A stretch of 64,000 bases of DNA from positions 17,839,099-17,903,098 of the forward strand of contig CM075852.1 of NCBI GenBank assembly GCA_037975125.1, read 5' to 3'. The position numbers were made by a program, and so were the translations under genes. This DNA comes from Latrodectus hesperus. Its lineage: Eukaryota > Arthropoda > Arachnida > Araneae > Theridiidae. A model generated the notes under the pieces. That model was not told where the DNA came from. It saw only the letters and a list, made by a program, of their open reading frames with translations, and searched no databases. This document shows, one piece after another, positions 1 through 10,872 of the stretch (within the stretch, counting starts at the first letter, position 1; each line of letters opens with the position of its first letter).

Positions 1-31
<31 letters not shown>
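1..31. repeat. (AT)n microsatellite at window start
   Basis: Pure AT dinucleotide run, truncated by the window edge. Confidence 0.95.
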
Positions 32-33
<2 letters not shown>

Positions 34-1080
34 ATAGTTATACGAAGCACTTTTATTGTGATGAAGATACAAAACGTAGTGATAACGATTATACTGTTAT
101 ACAATGCTGTAATATAATTTTCCCTAAAATATATATTTTATTTTCATATTTCAGTATTTTATCACCAATTTTGTCAATATAGAGTTGCAGTTCAATTTTA
201 TATACGAGTAATGCATGCAAATTTACCTCTGTCGAATTAAGAATTAATGTTTTAAATATTTATGGCTATTTACAAATAGTTGGGATTTATATTGAAATTT
301 CAATAGTTTATTGACGAACCAATTTTTATTGCAGAAAATGCAGTAAAATATTCTTCAAACAAACTCGCATATGGCATCAAATATTTGTTAAATTTATTTT
401 TAAAATAGGTGTATGCATAATGCTTAAACAAAATACATTAAGTGAAAGCCAAAATATAATAGCTTCTATTTAATTATATTAAAATGAATGAATGTGATGA
501 AGAAGATTTGTTCCAAATATTGACATTTTATAATCTAAGAAATTCGAATTATTTACTTAAAGAAATACGTTAAAGAAGCTCGTATATAGAGTGGAAAATA
601 TGAATACAGTAAAATTAGAATTAGACACTACTTCATGCAATTATTATGATTAACAATTTTCTAATGCTTTACCTGTTTTAACAGTCCTTTCAGAATTGAA
701 ACAATTTTTTCCGATTTACGAAGCATTTAGTTGCTCTTTATTGAGTAGGTCACAACAAGTTTTGAGAAATGCTAATAGAAAAAATGTGGCATCGCATTTA
801 TCCCGCAAGTTATTATTAACATGTTTTCAACTAATATTTATTAGAAATTTAGAATTCACAAAGTTATGAAAAATAAAATATAAATTATTAAAATTTTATT
901 TTCCATTGTGATTCTATTTTCTAAAATAACTGAAAGTTATAACTCGGCTTTACTAACAAACTAAAACAAATTTAATGTTTATAAAAAAATTTGTTTTTTA
1001 ACACTGGTAGTTTTGGATTTATACCAAACGGAAATTACATTGGGACAATTTTTAATTGCCTTATGAATGTTTTTTTTTAT
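32..1080. other. AT-rich DNA without recognised feature
   Basis: No coding signal, tRNA-like box pair or clear repeat seen. Confidence 0.5.
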
Positions 1081-1085
1081 CCTAC

Positions 1086-1820
1086 GCCCGATCTTGGTTT
1101 TTCAACCATCAGTCTCTCTGTCGGGCAGCCCAATACAATCTTGAGGTGAATGAAAAGTCATCTTCCGCAGAATTTCTTACTGCGACGTCCGAAAGTCCAG
1201 GGCAAGTGTAAAGGTGGTCACCAGTCATATCCTCTAGTCCACAAAAAGGGCAGATAGGAGAGTCCTTCAAACCCAAACGGTGAAGGTGTTTTTGCAGATA
1301 ACCATGCCCAGTTTTCAGGCGAAAATTTGCCACTCCCACAGCTTTGTGGAGGTTGCACGGAATAGACTTTGTTAGTAAGGAAGCCCATGCTTTCCCTTTT
1401 GTGCACATCTTGTAAACATTTCTACTATAGGAGGCTATATTTGGCTTAATAAGCCTTTTAACAGTATGGTACTCCAAGGCTGGAGAAGGCTGTTGTAGAT
1501 CTGAGCCAGCCTTTGCCAATTTGTCAGCTGCGTCATTTTTTGCGATATCACAGTGTCTGGGTATCCATTGCAGTACAATTTGACGTCCCTCTTCTAGTAG
1601 ATGACTAATTGACATTTGACAGAGATAAACAGACCCAATACTGCTAGGAGCAATCGAAGAGAGTGACTTGATGGTGGCCTGAGAATCTAAAAAAATACTA
1701 TGTTGTTCTCATTACCCTTTCTGATCTCTTCAAGTGCTACTTGCACAGCGGCCACTTCACCATTGTAGCTGTTATAGTATTTCCCAACAGCCTGGCAAAG
1801 CCTGACTGTATTTGTATTAA
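1086..1820 (-). pseudogene. Non-LTR retrotransposon 3' end: RNase H domain and zinc-knuckle C-terminus, broken
   Basis: On the minus strand an open segment ending at 1109 carries IVLQWIPRHCDIAKNDAADKL, the RNase H block found at the C-terminus of I/Jockey-type retrotransposon polyproteins, then a C-x2-C...H...C knuckle (CPFCG...GDHLYTC). Upstream (toward 1800) the earlier RNase H residues SYNGEVAAVQVAL and DSQAT can be read, but a frameshift/stop near 1690 separates them. So it is an inactive 5'-truncated copy. After the stop the minus strand can fold: GCCCGA...TCGGGC encloses TGGTT-GAAA-AACCA, followed by GGATAA and an A-run. Clade within the I/Jockey group not assigned. Confidence 0.85.
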
Positions 1821-1829
1821 TGTTTTCTT

Positions 1830-2974
1830 GTAAGGATTAAGTTAATTAATGTTTTCTTGAAAAGTTGTGATAACTTTTAAGGAAGGGATAGAAAAGTTTT
1901 TCTTTTACATTTTCTCAATTTTTTTTCTAATATTAGGAAAAAGCTATGGGATGGTTACAACTGTAGTACATAATTTTGAACTTATCGAACGATTACTTTC
2001 TTGGATTTTAAATTTTCAATCCCGAGCGTTCAGTAAGCTTGTGTACAGTTCAAATCTAACATTATAATGTATACATTAAATGAATCCTAATTTTTAGATT
2101 TATTCCCTTTGTTATTAAAAAGATAACTTTTAATATTGTTTCACAAAACTTATAAATGATAAAATTAAAAAAGCATTTTTATTGAATTATCACATTATAT
2201 CAGCGTGAATTTCAAAAAAAAAAATCAAAACCAATAATTAAAGCTAACACATTTACAAATACAAACAATATTTAAACCATGATGAAAATTGTAATCATAT
2301 TTACGAATCTCAGTTTTCTGTACTAAGAAATATTTGACTTCAAAAGTGTAGGATAACTTGGCTGCTTTTCACTTCTAAACGTACTTTTTCTAAATTGCAG
2401 AGGTGATTACCCCAGGACAGTGACCTTTATATTCTGCAAGAAATGTAGACACTATAAATATGTCATAAGATTGTGGAATGATAAAAAAAGTCTGAACGAA
2501 ATCTTCCAAATTTTATGAGAAAACTGTAAGAAAGATCAAAATTATATTTATTGATTTGTGCATTGTTCCCGAAATCTCTGTAAAATACCAATTCAGCTCA
2601 ATATCAGGCTAAAAGAACCAGAAAAGTTACAAAAAAAATATAAAAAATTAGAACAACACACGAAAATTTTACTGGTAAATTTTACGTCTAGTTTCTTTAG
2701 CTTATTACTAAACCACATACTTTACAACATTAAATAGTGGTCTGCCCCTAATCCATTGATTTCAGTAGAATATTCCAAAAATCCATTACTTTCTTGCTAT
2801 GATGAAGTTAAAAAGATACAACTAGCACAATTGTGTATCGTTTTTTTTCATAAAAAAAGATAATAGAAATCAATAAAGGTGTTTACCAACGTGAATTCTG
2901 TAGGATCACGTTTCTGCGACTAATATTGACGCATTTCAGAGCATTTTACGCTTTGATTCTGCTCTTTCCCTTAC
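1830..2974. other. AT-rich DNA without recognised feature
   Basis: Short chance open frames only; no family motif seen on either strand. Confidence 0.5.
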
Positions 2975-2984
2975 AACAAAATCA

Positions 2985-3298
2985 GCCGACCAACTTGTCT
3001 AGTGGTCAGCGTGCCTGACTACGGATGAGGAGGTCCTGGGTTCAAATCCCGGTTTGGGCATGGATGTAGTTTCTCTCTCTATCTATCCTGTCTTTGTCCT
3101 TTCCTTGTATGAATGAGGTGTGAATAGTTGCCTACTCTATAAACGGGTCCCTATGGCATGTGTGTAGAGCAAAGTCGAACTTTCACCTACATGGTGCTCT
3201 AATTAAAACGAAAGACGCTCCCCTTCGACTTAAATTCACATAGCCAAAGTCATAGCGATCTTGGCTTGTCCAAGTGTCATTAGAAACAACAACAAAAT
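2985..3298 (+). mobile_element. SINE, head A + tail 1 (A1 type), full length
   Basis: tRNA-like head with A box (TGTCTAGTGG) and B box (GGTTCAAATCC), a middle with CTGTCTTTGTCC, then the tail-1 module and a (CAA)n end. Flanked by 10-bp target duplications AACAAAATCA at 2975-2984 and 3299-3308, so it is a clean insertion. Confidence 0.9.
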
Positions 3299-3400
3299 AA
3301 CAAAATCAAGTCTGGTGTAAGAGGAATTTCTGAGATTACCTCTTAGTTTTAGGAAAAAGTAACTTCCTTTTATAATTCTCAACCCTAAATTATCAACACA

Positions 3401-3662
3401 TGAAGTCTACTTTAGAAAATAAAACTTTTTTATTTGTCTGCTGATAAAGTCTACTTTAGAAAATGTAACTTTTTTTTTATCAGAGTGCAATTAAAGTCTG
3501 TTTTCGAAAACACAATTCTTTTATCAGTCTGCACATAAAGTCTATTTTCGTAAACATGATTCTTTTATCAGTCTGCACATTAAGTCTATTATAGAAAACA
3601 TAGCTTTTTATCTGTGTGCACATAAAATCTTTTTTAGAAAACATAACTTTTTATCAGTCCTA
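3401..3662. repeat. Diverged minisatellite, ~44-bp unit, about 6 copies
   Basis: Units start with AAGTCTA-type sequence at 3403, 3447, 3494, 3538, 3582 and about 3625, each followed by TTTAGAAAA-like, CTTTTTTATC and GTCTGCACAT segments. Spacing 43-47 bp; copies clearly diverged. Confidence 0.85.
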
Positions 3663-5976
3663 TAAACGTTCGTATACTCAGGAAAATGTTTAGTGAAGGA
3701 ATGAGATGGAACAGAATATGTACCAATCATGAATAGTAACTTACTGAAAATTTCCCACAACTTCTACGCCGATGTATTCTTGCTAAAGGAAGATATTTTA
3801 AAAGCAAATAATTATAATATATTATGTTACTAATTAACAGTATTCAGTGTAAAAAATTTTATTATTAAAAAATTAATAGAAAAAATTAGTTTTTCATAAT
3901 AATATTTTACAACATTGTATCTTTCATTTAAAATGAAATGCAGGAAAATAATTTTTAAAAAGTTTAAAATGAACAACTATACTTGATTTATTTAGTAGTA
4001 ATATGACCGAAACAGTTTTGGAGCTTTATGCTCGTAGGCCTATAGCTCACATTGAGTAAGATTGAGTTTTATCACAAAACTCGTCAAAAAATTATAACAC
4101 CATTTTGGTGACTATATATCAAATACTCTCAAGTGATATAATGGGTGTACTATACTTGACTATTAGGATGTATATTTTGTAAAAATAAAAATAATGTTGC
4201 CATTTTGTCTTGCAAAATTGTAAAAAAAACTACATCTGTTCCCATGATATAACCTTAGAAAATTTAAATTTCCTAATTTGTTTTCATCAAGCTACAAAAA
4301 TTAACATTTAGATGTTAGTTTTAAATAAAGATTGCAAGTAAATTTCTTAACTGATTTCTATACAGATAACTAAACTAATTTCTATTTTAGAATAAATTTA
4401 TTTTAGATGAAATAATAGGCTACTTTACTATTTTTAATTTCTTGATCGAACAATAATTTTCACTTAGGAAACAATTTGTCTATGTATAAAAGCATTTGCA
4501 GATTAAAATCTGTGAATAAAAAAATTAATTTAATCTAAGCCATGTTAAATTAATAGCCTTTCATAAAAACAAAATGACTGTATTTGTAAACTTGATGCTT
4601 AATAAGTGCAGAATTCTATTACGCACAAACGTTCCATTAATTGATTTGAAATTCATTAGAACGTCGCTGTATAAATCTTTTTTTATTTGAAAACTAAATT
4701 TTTCCTTTTAGTTTCATAGGATGGGCAGTGGGGTGGCTTTGCGAAATTTTGGACAAACGCTCATTTGTCCTAACTGACAAGAAATAAATCTACAAACAGC
4801 ATGACAGTTAAGAATCTAATGGAATCTCTCAAAGTGCAATCAATGCAAATTAACATAGAATGAATATTAAGATTTAACTCCAATTTATCTCTCGCATTTC
4901 CATTAAAGTTTATTGCGAGAACTCCACAAAAATATCCACCATTGTGTGTTCTCTGAGCCAAAATTCCAAGGCTACTAATTATAATTCAAAGCAGGCACCA
5001 AGCGGTGATTCGGGCTTAACGACAGCTCAAGTCAAGTTACACTCAAAAAGAAATTATCTTCTTTATATGTAAATTAAAAATAATTTAATTAAAAAGAACC
5101 TGGTCTACACCTGTGAAATTAAATTTGAAGCTAAATTCGTGATTTTATATTACTTATATACATAACTATATATGTGTGTGTCCGAGCATATGTAAATGTA
5201 TACATCATATTGCAAAGTTTCTATATATAATTTTTAGAAAGCTTGCAGAAAATACAAACGTACACAAGCACATCCAATCAAATATATATTGAACAACAAT
5301 ATCATTGCAATCAAGAAATTAGTTTTGGAACGCATATGTATCACTAAGAATTGAAGCAGTAAAACATAACTAAAGATTAAGGAACACTAAAGATCATAGT
5401 TTTTTATACACTAATATAATGCTTTTGTATCAAACAGATCATTTGCAAATATATCACAATAAACTTACGATTTACCAAGTATAAATAATCTAAATTGAAA
5501 ATATGTTGAAGAAAAAATGTCTCGTTAATGTTAAAACAAATAACTATTTCTGTGATTTATATAACTATTTTCGTGATTGATGTAACTATTTCTGTGATTG
5601 ATCGATAGAGTAAGTAAGCACACAACAATATATTTCAATCAATGGGTTGAAACCAATTAAACAAATAAAAGGATTTAGTATGCTATTAATTAATTTTAAT
5701 GCGAGTAAATGTGAATTCCACTTCCTTTTAAGGGAAATTTGCAATTTACTTTAAATACAATGATAACAAATTTACGTCAATTTAAAATAATTAATGTAAC
5801 AAAGTTATTTCAAATATATTAAACTACATTCTCAGCTCATATTACTAAGATTATATATCACAATCATCTTAAAATAATTATTATTTAAATATGAATACTA
5901 TCGTTATAGTGAAATGTAAGCATTATGAAATGAACATTTATTTCATATATATAACTCTAGTAATCCCTAATATATT
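3663..5976. other. AT-rich DNA without recognised feature
   Basis: No gene or repeat family recognised; includes short TATA/TGTG stretches near 5160-5200. Confidence 0.5.
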
Positions 5977-5977
5977 A

Positions 5978-6042
5978 TAGTCCAAGATATTAAGGATTAT
6001 ATCGTGAGTCCAAGATATAATCCCTAAAATCTTGGACTCACG
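5978..6042. repeat. Inverted duplication with perfect 14-bp hairpin
   Basis: CGTGAGTCCAAGAT (6003-6016) is perfectly inverted at 6029-6042 around a 12-nt loop. The segment 5979-6003 is also an inverted near-copy of 6013-6037 (about 23 of 25 positions), so two alternative cruciforms are possible. Confidence 0.85.
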
Positions 6043-6060
6043 CTGGACACCTAGCTGAGA

Positions 6061-6213
6061 TTCACCAAGTATATTGAAAGAAACTCACTCAGAGCATTAA
6101 AAAAGCTAAATATTCTCAGAAAAATATGTGGTTCAATATAGGGTTCCAGACTGAAGACTCTTCTAAACACTTACACTGCACTTATTAGACCAGTTCTAGA
6201 ATATGCAGCATCA
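6061..6213 (+). pseudogene. Fragment of non-LTR reverse transcriptase
   Basis: Read on + from 6061: the pattern RALKKLNILRKICG, a stop in place of the usual Trp, GSRLKTLL, then TYTALIRPVLEYAA. This is the thumb-proximal RT block of Jockey/I-type elements (LNILRxLxGxxWG...LYKxLIRxxLxYG). About 51 codons, with one stop, truncated at both ends. Confidence 0.7.
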
Positions 6214-6254
6214 AAAAGCTGAAGATGTGGCCAGGGCAGTGCTATATGTCTTTG

Positions 6255-6352
6255 GTCCCATAGGACTTGCTTTTTTTCATTTCTTTCACCTTTTTTTTCC
6301 TTTTTTTCATTTTTTTTTTTTTTTTTTTTTCTGTCACACGACAACAACAGCA
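6255..6352. repeat. Poly-T/T-rich tract followed by SINE-tail-like sequence
   Basis: Long T-rich run (about 6267-6330) directly followed by TGTCACACGACAACAACAG, which resembles the end of the tail-2 SINE module. Too short to assign with certainty. Confidence 0.4.
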
Positions 6353-7036
6353 ATAAAAATTATATAGTGTGAAAATATTTACTGCATAAAGTTAAGTGTA
6401 GAATTTCATTGATTTCATATTTTTTTAACTATAATTAATACATTATTAATCTATATTATTAACTATATAATTAATCTCTTCATTAACGATTTGTTTTTAT
6501 TTTTCAACAGATACAATTTGTAACTAAATGTAAAATACTGAAATCACTGTTTCATTTGTTGTCTAGTGGATTACTTCGCCTTTCGTGTGAAATGGTTATA
6601 AATTGCAATTTTTCTATAAATCTTTGTCATCTATTTATCATGGGGGTAATTTCGATAAAATAAACAAAATTTCCAGATATTTTATTATTCTTCAAAGTTT
6701 CTATTAAGATATTAAATATTTAAATTTAACTCATATTTTAGTTTCAGATGTGATATTCTTGTGATTCTGAAATACAGTTTTTAATATTTCTCTTTTTCCA
6801 ATAACGTGAATCTGGTGTTGGAATTGCAGAGGAAAAAATAGAGTCATTATCAGAGGATAAATTGAAGAAATCATTGGTTCTTGTGTGAAAAAAATTTTGA
6901 TTAAAATAGTTGCTAATATATAAATTCAAATTTTCTCACCTGGTGAGTAAAGTTGTAAAATTACAATATAATTCTCATTCCAAGCATTAATAATTTATGA
7001 AATGTTCGGGTTTGCCTGGTTTTTTAGGACGTCTTT

Positions 7037-7058
7037 CTTACTATCGTAAGATAGTAAG
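7037..7058. repeat. Perfect 9-bp hairpin in a tRNA-like context
   Basis: CTTACTATC-GTAA-GATAGTAAG, followed by CTCGAATCTCG, a weak B-box match. The surrounding 6998-7080 may be an old tRNA-derived SINE head resembling the one at 61007. Confidence 0.5.
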
Positions 7059-7139
7059 CTCGAATCTCGAATATCGAAGTCAATATCTCATTCATTTATG
7101 GTAGATGGGACGTGTAAAATATGTCGTAGTTGCCATACC

Positions 7140-7850
7140 TTCATGTGATATTTTTAGTGGTGGTTGTTGTCGTTGTTGCACCAGCATACTTCCCTGTACC
7201 TAGTCCTGAGTTGGGTTCTGCTAGTTAGCCAGAAGTAGACGGGTGGATTATCATCGGTGGCAAACATCATCGATGGAATCTTCGTGATCTTGAAGTAGAG
7301 ACCAATCAGAAGACGCCCGCTGCTTTGTCAACCACCCCTAGACATATCATTCCACAGGTAGGACCGAGCTCCAGTGGCTCAGTAGCTTCACGCCGCTTCC
7401 CGTAAGCTCAGCAAAGTGAAGCATCATTTGCCGCGGGCAGTGGTTGGGAGGGTGACCACGGCGTACTCGACTTCACTGGAGCTCCATGGGTTGGGGATGT
7501 GTCCACGTTAATATGTGACGTCCAAAGTCCTTCCGCTGGTGTGGCGTGGATGTGGAGTGGAGGGTGCCAGCTCAGGTGTGGCCTCGTCACCTGACCGTGG
7601 TTCAAAATTACGAAGCACCTTAAATAGAGCAAAGTCGTACTTTCACCTTCGTGGTGCTCTGATCCAAACGAAAGACTCTCTCTATTGACTTAATTCGCAC
7701 TGCCAAAGGCATAGCGAGCTTGGCTTGTCCAAGTGTCATAAGCAACAACAACAACAACACAGGTAGGACCTTGCGAACACGAATTATTTAACGAGACCCA
7801 GCTGCTTTTAGGGGTGATTAAGTCTGTGTATCTTGAGCTTGGATCCCTGT
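7140..7850. repeat. GC-richer block of unclear origin, interrupted by a B-family SINE
   Basis: The sequence on either side of the 7366-7757 SINE joins across its target duplication, so the block existed before the SINE. It is richer in GC than its surroundings but shows no motif I recognise. Confidence 0.4.
7366..7757 (+). mobile_element. SINE, family B head + tail 1, full length
   Basis: Begins GAGCTCCAGTGGCTCAG, contains the B-specific body (CACGTTAATATGTGACGTCC) and joins the tail-1 module at AGAGCAAAGTCG; ends ATAAGCAACAACAAC. Perfect 13-bp target duplications CACAGGTAGGACC at 7353-7365 and 7758-7770. Three other B copies occur in the window. Confidence 0.9.
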
Positions 7851-7859
7851 TTCTAAATT

Positions 7860-9240
7860 ACGAAGATGTGAGTATCAAATGAGACGCGCCCATTAAGTGA
7901 AAAATCAAATGATACGCCCATTAAGTGTCCTTTTATGCAAAGGTGCCATCTCTTTGGTAATGGTGAAAGATGAAAATCTTAGTAGTCTGTCATTGGGAGT
8001 GAAACAATTTAAGAATCAACGAGTAATTTAAATAACTTTGTTATACAGCATTTTGAATAATTTTATTTTTAAATATCCCCTCCACGTATTTTAATTGCTT
8101 TATATATATATTTTTTAAACTATTGTTTTTTTCGTTTTTTAAAAAAATACAATTAAATGCTTATTAATAACCAAGGTTAAGAATTTTAAAAATGATTTTC
8201 TTCTTATATCTAATCAGAAGCAAATCATTTTTAAGATCCTAACCTTGGTTGTCTCAGTACTTATCCAAACCAATTATATAATGAATATAAATATACAATT
8301 TTTCAGAAAACAATTTAATCACTTTGATGTATATGCTTAATTTTGTTTCCTCTATAGGTGTATTCATATTAAACATAATAATATTGAATGCCTTTTTTAA
8401 ATAATTTTATTTAATATTATATTCACTTATATTTTTTTACTCGTTTAAATCTTCATACATTCCTTATTTTCCAAAATTTATATTTTAACATATGTTATTA
8501 AAAAAATCAAGGTTAATGATATTAAAAATGATTTGTTTCTCATATTAAAGGTATGCATCATCTTGGTACTTGAGATCTATCCTTATTGTATAAATGAACA
8601 TGAATTTTTTCCACAAAACAATTTAATCTTTTTCGTATGCACGCTTTCTTGCACGTTTGTTTGTTTCCAATGCCCACGTGTTCGCATTTAGCTAACCATT
8701 GTAATGAAGTTCAACAATTTATATTTCCACTCTTTAAATTCTTTTCTTGTCCTTCATTGTTCGGAGAAAAAAAGGTAAAATATCCTTCATTTGCTGACGA
8801 AATTGTTCTCTAAAATGCTCTTGTGGCTGTAGTGATGGCATAACACAATGCCCATTTTTAGCATCTGGCAAGGGTTCAGGGTAGGGCAGACGCAACAGTA
8901 TTGTCTTCCGCAAATCTCTGTTGCTTTGTTACTCTGCCTAATTATTATTTTCAGTCATTTCATTTCCAGTATTGATGAAACCTTCAGACATAAGGAATAC
9001 TTAATGACAGTTTTATCTAACATGACATTATAAATCTGATAACATGTTTTCATTTTATGTTCGTAAAATTTAAATTGTTGGAAAAAGGATACTTTGTTTG
9101 TAAAATTTAATAATAAAATTAACTTAATTATGTACCTAAAATTTATTGCTCTTCTTTGTACTAAAAGATAATTTATTTTATAATATCGTATTTATTTTCT
9201 ATATAGTTATTTTTATGTATTTCCTAGGCCAGAAATTATT
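7860..9240. other. AT-rich DNA without recognised gene
   Basis: Contains a short direct repeat near 7877-7925 (GCCCATTAAGTG twice). Nothing else supported. Confidence 0.45.
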
Positions 9241-9244
9241 TTCC

Positions 9245-9830
9245 TTTACTCTTCTTCTATTTTAACTGGCGTTACAGGCCTATGCAGGCTTTAGCCTCCA
9301 GTACAACCTCCTTCCACTTTTCCCGCTTCAGAGCCAAATTTTTCCAATTCTTTAATTTTTATGGTCTCCAGGTCCTTTTCCACATTATCAATTCATGTTT
9401 CTCTGGGTCTCCCCTTCTTCTTGCTATTGAATAATTTACCCTTTGTTATCCTTTTTATGATATTTTTTTCATTTCTGCGGTGTACGTGGCCAATTCACCG
9501 TATTCTTTGTGCTTTAATGAATCTCACTATGTCTTTGTTTCTCACTAGGTGCATTAATTCTTTATTATTTCTTCTGATCCATACACTATTTTCAAGCCTT
9601 GGTCCATAGATTTTCCTTAAAATTTTACCTTCAAAAATTCTAATGTATTCAGAGTCGATTACATTCAATGTCCATGTTTCTCCGGCATATGTAACGTATG
9701 GTCTAATGAGGATTTTATAGATTTGCAGTTTTGTTTTTCGTGATATCAATCTATTATTGAATAACTTTTTATTTGCGTAGAAAGCTCTATTACCAGCTTG
9801 CACTCTCTCGCATATTTCATTTTGTATTTT
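9245..9830 (-). pseudogene. Non-LTR retrotransposon, C-terminal reverse transcriptase fragment
   Basis: The minus strand encodes QAGNRAFYANKKLF...SRKTKLQIYKILIRPYVTYAGETWTL...FEGKILRKIYGP, the conserved end of an endonuclease-RT polyprotein (family pattern LSxxTKxxLYKxLIRPVxxYGxExWT). An in-frame TGA at 9495-9497 replaces the Trp of R-W-x-GH. Beyond it the same frame continues with GRPRETWIDNVEKDL and WKEVVLEAKACIGL to a natural stop at 9272-9274. So it is nearly intact at the 3' end, one nonsense mutation visible, 5' truncated. Clade not assigned. Confidence 0.85.
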
Positions 9831-10189
9831 CTTTTACTTTTCTTGAAATTCCTTGTGTAATTTAAATAAGTAATCGGGAATAATGATGATGTGTGCTTCA
9901 TGCAGTATTTTCAGTATACGTCACATAATTTAAAATTACTCAAAAGAAATCAAATGAAAGTATTTAACACAATTTGTAATAAATTACGTAAATTTATATG
10001 AAAAATAATCTTCAAAAGAAATCGTTCCTATCGTGTTTTACTATTGATTTCCGCAGTCACTTTTTCTTTAATTTATATAATTTATACAATAATATATATG
10101 TAAAATTATAATAAGAGCTTAAGAATCCAGAGTACATACCTACTTAGCGGTATAAGCAAACTCCGGACTGTACCGTTAGGTTAACAGGT

Positions 10190-10472
10190 TTGAAAAACTC
10201 ACCCATCACCAAGTGCCTCGTAATTTTGAACCACGGTCAGGTGACGAGGCCACACCTGAGCTGGCACCCTCCTCTCCACATCCACGCCATTCCAGCGGAA
10301 GGACTTTGGAAGTAACATATTAACGTGGACACGTCCCCAACCCACGGAACTCCAGCAATCCAGTGAGGTAGAGTATGTGGTCACCCTCCCAATCTCTGCC
10401 CGCGACAAATGATGCTTCACTTTGCTGATCTCAACGGGGAGCGGCGTGAACCTGCTGCGCCACTGGAGCTGG
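10190..10472 (-). mobile_element. SINE, family B, lacking the tail-1 module
   Basis: Minus-strand copy of the B body from head (CAGCTCCAGTGG) to AATTACGAGGCAC, but with no AGAGCAAAGTCG tail and no (CAA)n. An 8-bp repeat TAGGTTAA (10177-10184, 10487-10494) may be a target duplication but is not convincing. Confidence 0.75.
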
Positions 10473-10678
10473 AATCCATAGGACAATAGGTTAAATAATC
10501 TAGAATTAAATAACTTAAGAACACAATTCCTAATAAATTATGTAAAGTATAAAGTTGCAAATTATTTTTCACCCTTTTTACTCTTGATTTCCATTTACGT
10601 TTTTAAAATATGATAAGGTTAAAAGAATCTAGATAAAAATAAGCTAAGCAATCCACAAGAGTACAATTCTTAATCAGG

Positions 10679-10859
10679 TTTGGTTTGGTTTGTTTGTCGC
10701 TCAACGGTCATTTTTTGCACACGAGGGCTAATTAGACCGGGATCTACGGTTTAAAGTGGATTCCGAACCACTACAAACATCCATGCCCAAGGTGGGATTT
10801 GAGCCCACGAACTGTTGAACTGAAGGCAAGAGCGCTAACAATTCGACTACCAGCTCGGC
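10679..10859 (-). mobile_element. SINE, family E (tRNA-like)
   Basis: Minus-strand head starts TGCCGAGCTGGTAG with B box GGCTCAAATCC and ends in a (CCAAA)n-like tail. Flanking repeats ATTCTTAATCAGG (10666-10678) and ATTCTTAATTAGG (10860-10872), 12 of 13 identical. Confidence 0.8.
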
Positions 10860-10872
10860 ATTCTTAATTAGG

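Noticed and set aside
7408..7632. Minus-strand 74-residue open frame (and similar ones at 10199, 47742 and 61502).
   Set aside because: They lie within SINE or other repeat bodies; GC-rich repeats keep frames open by chance.
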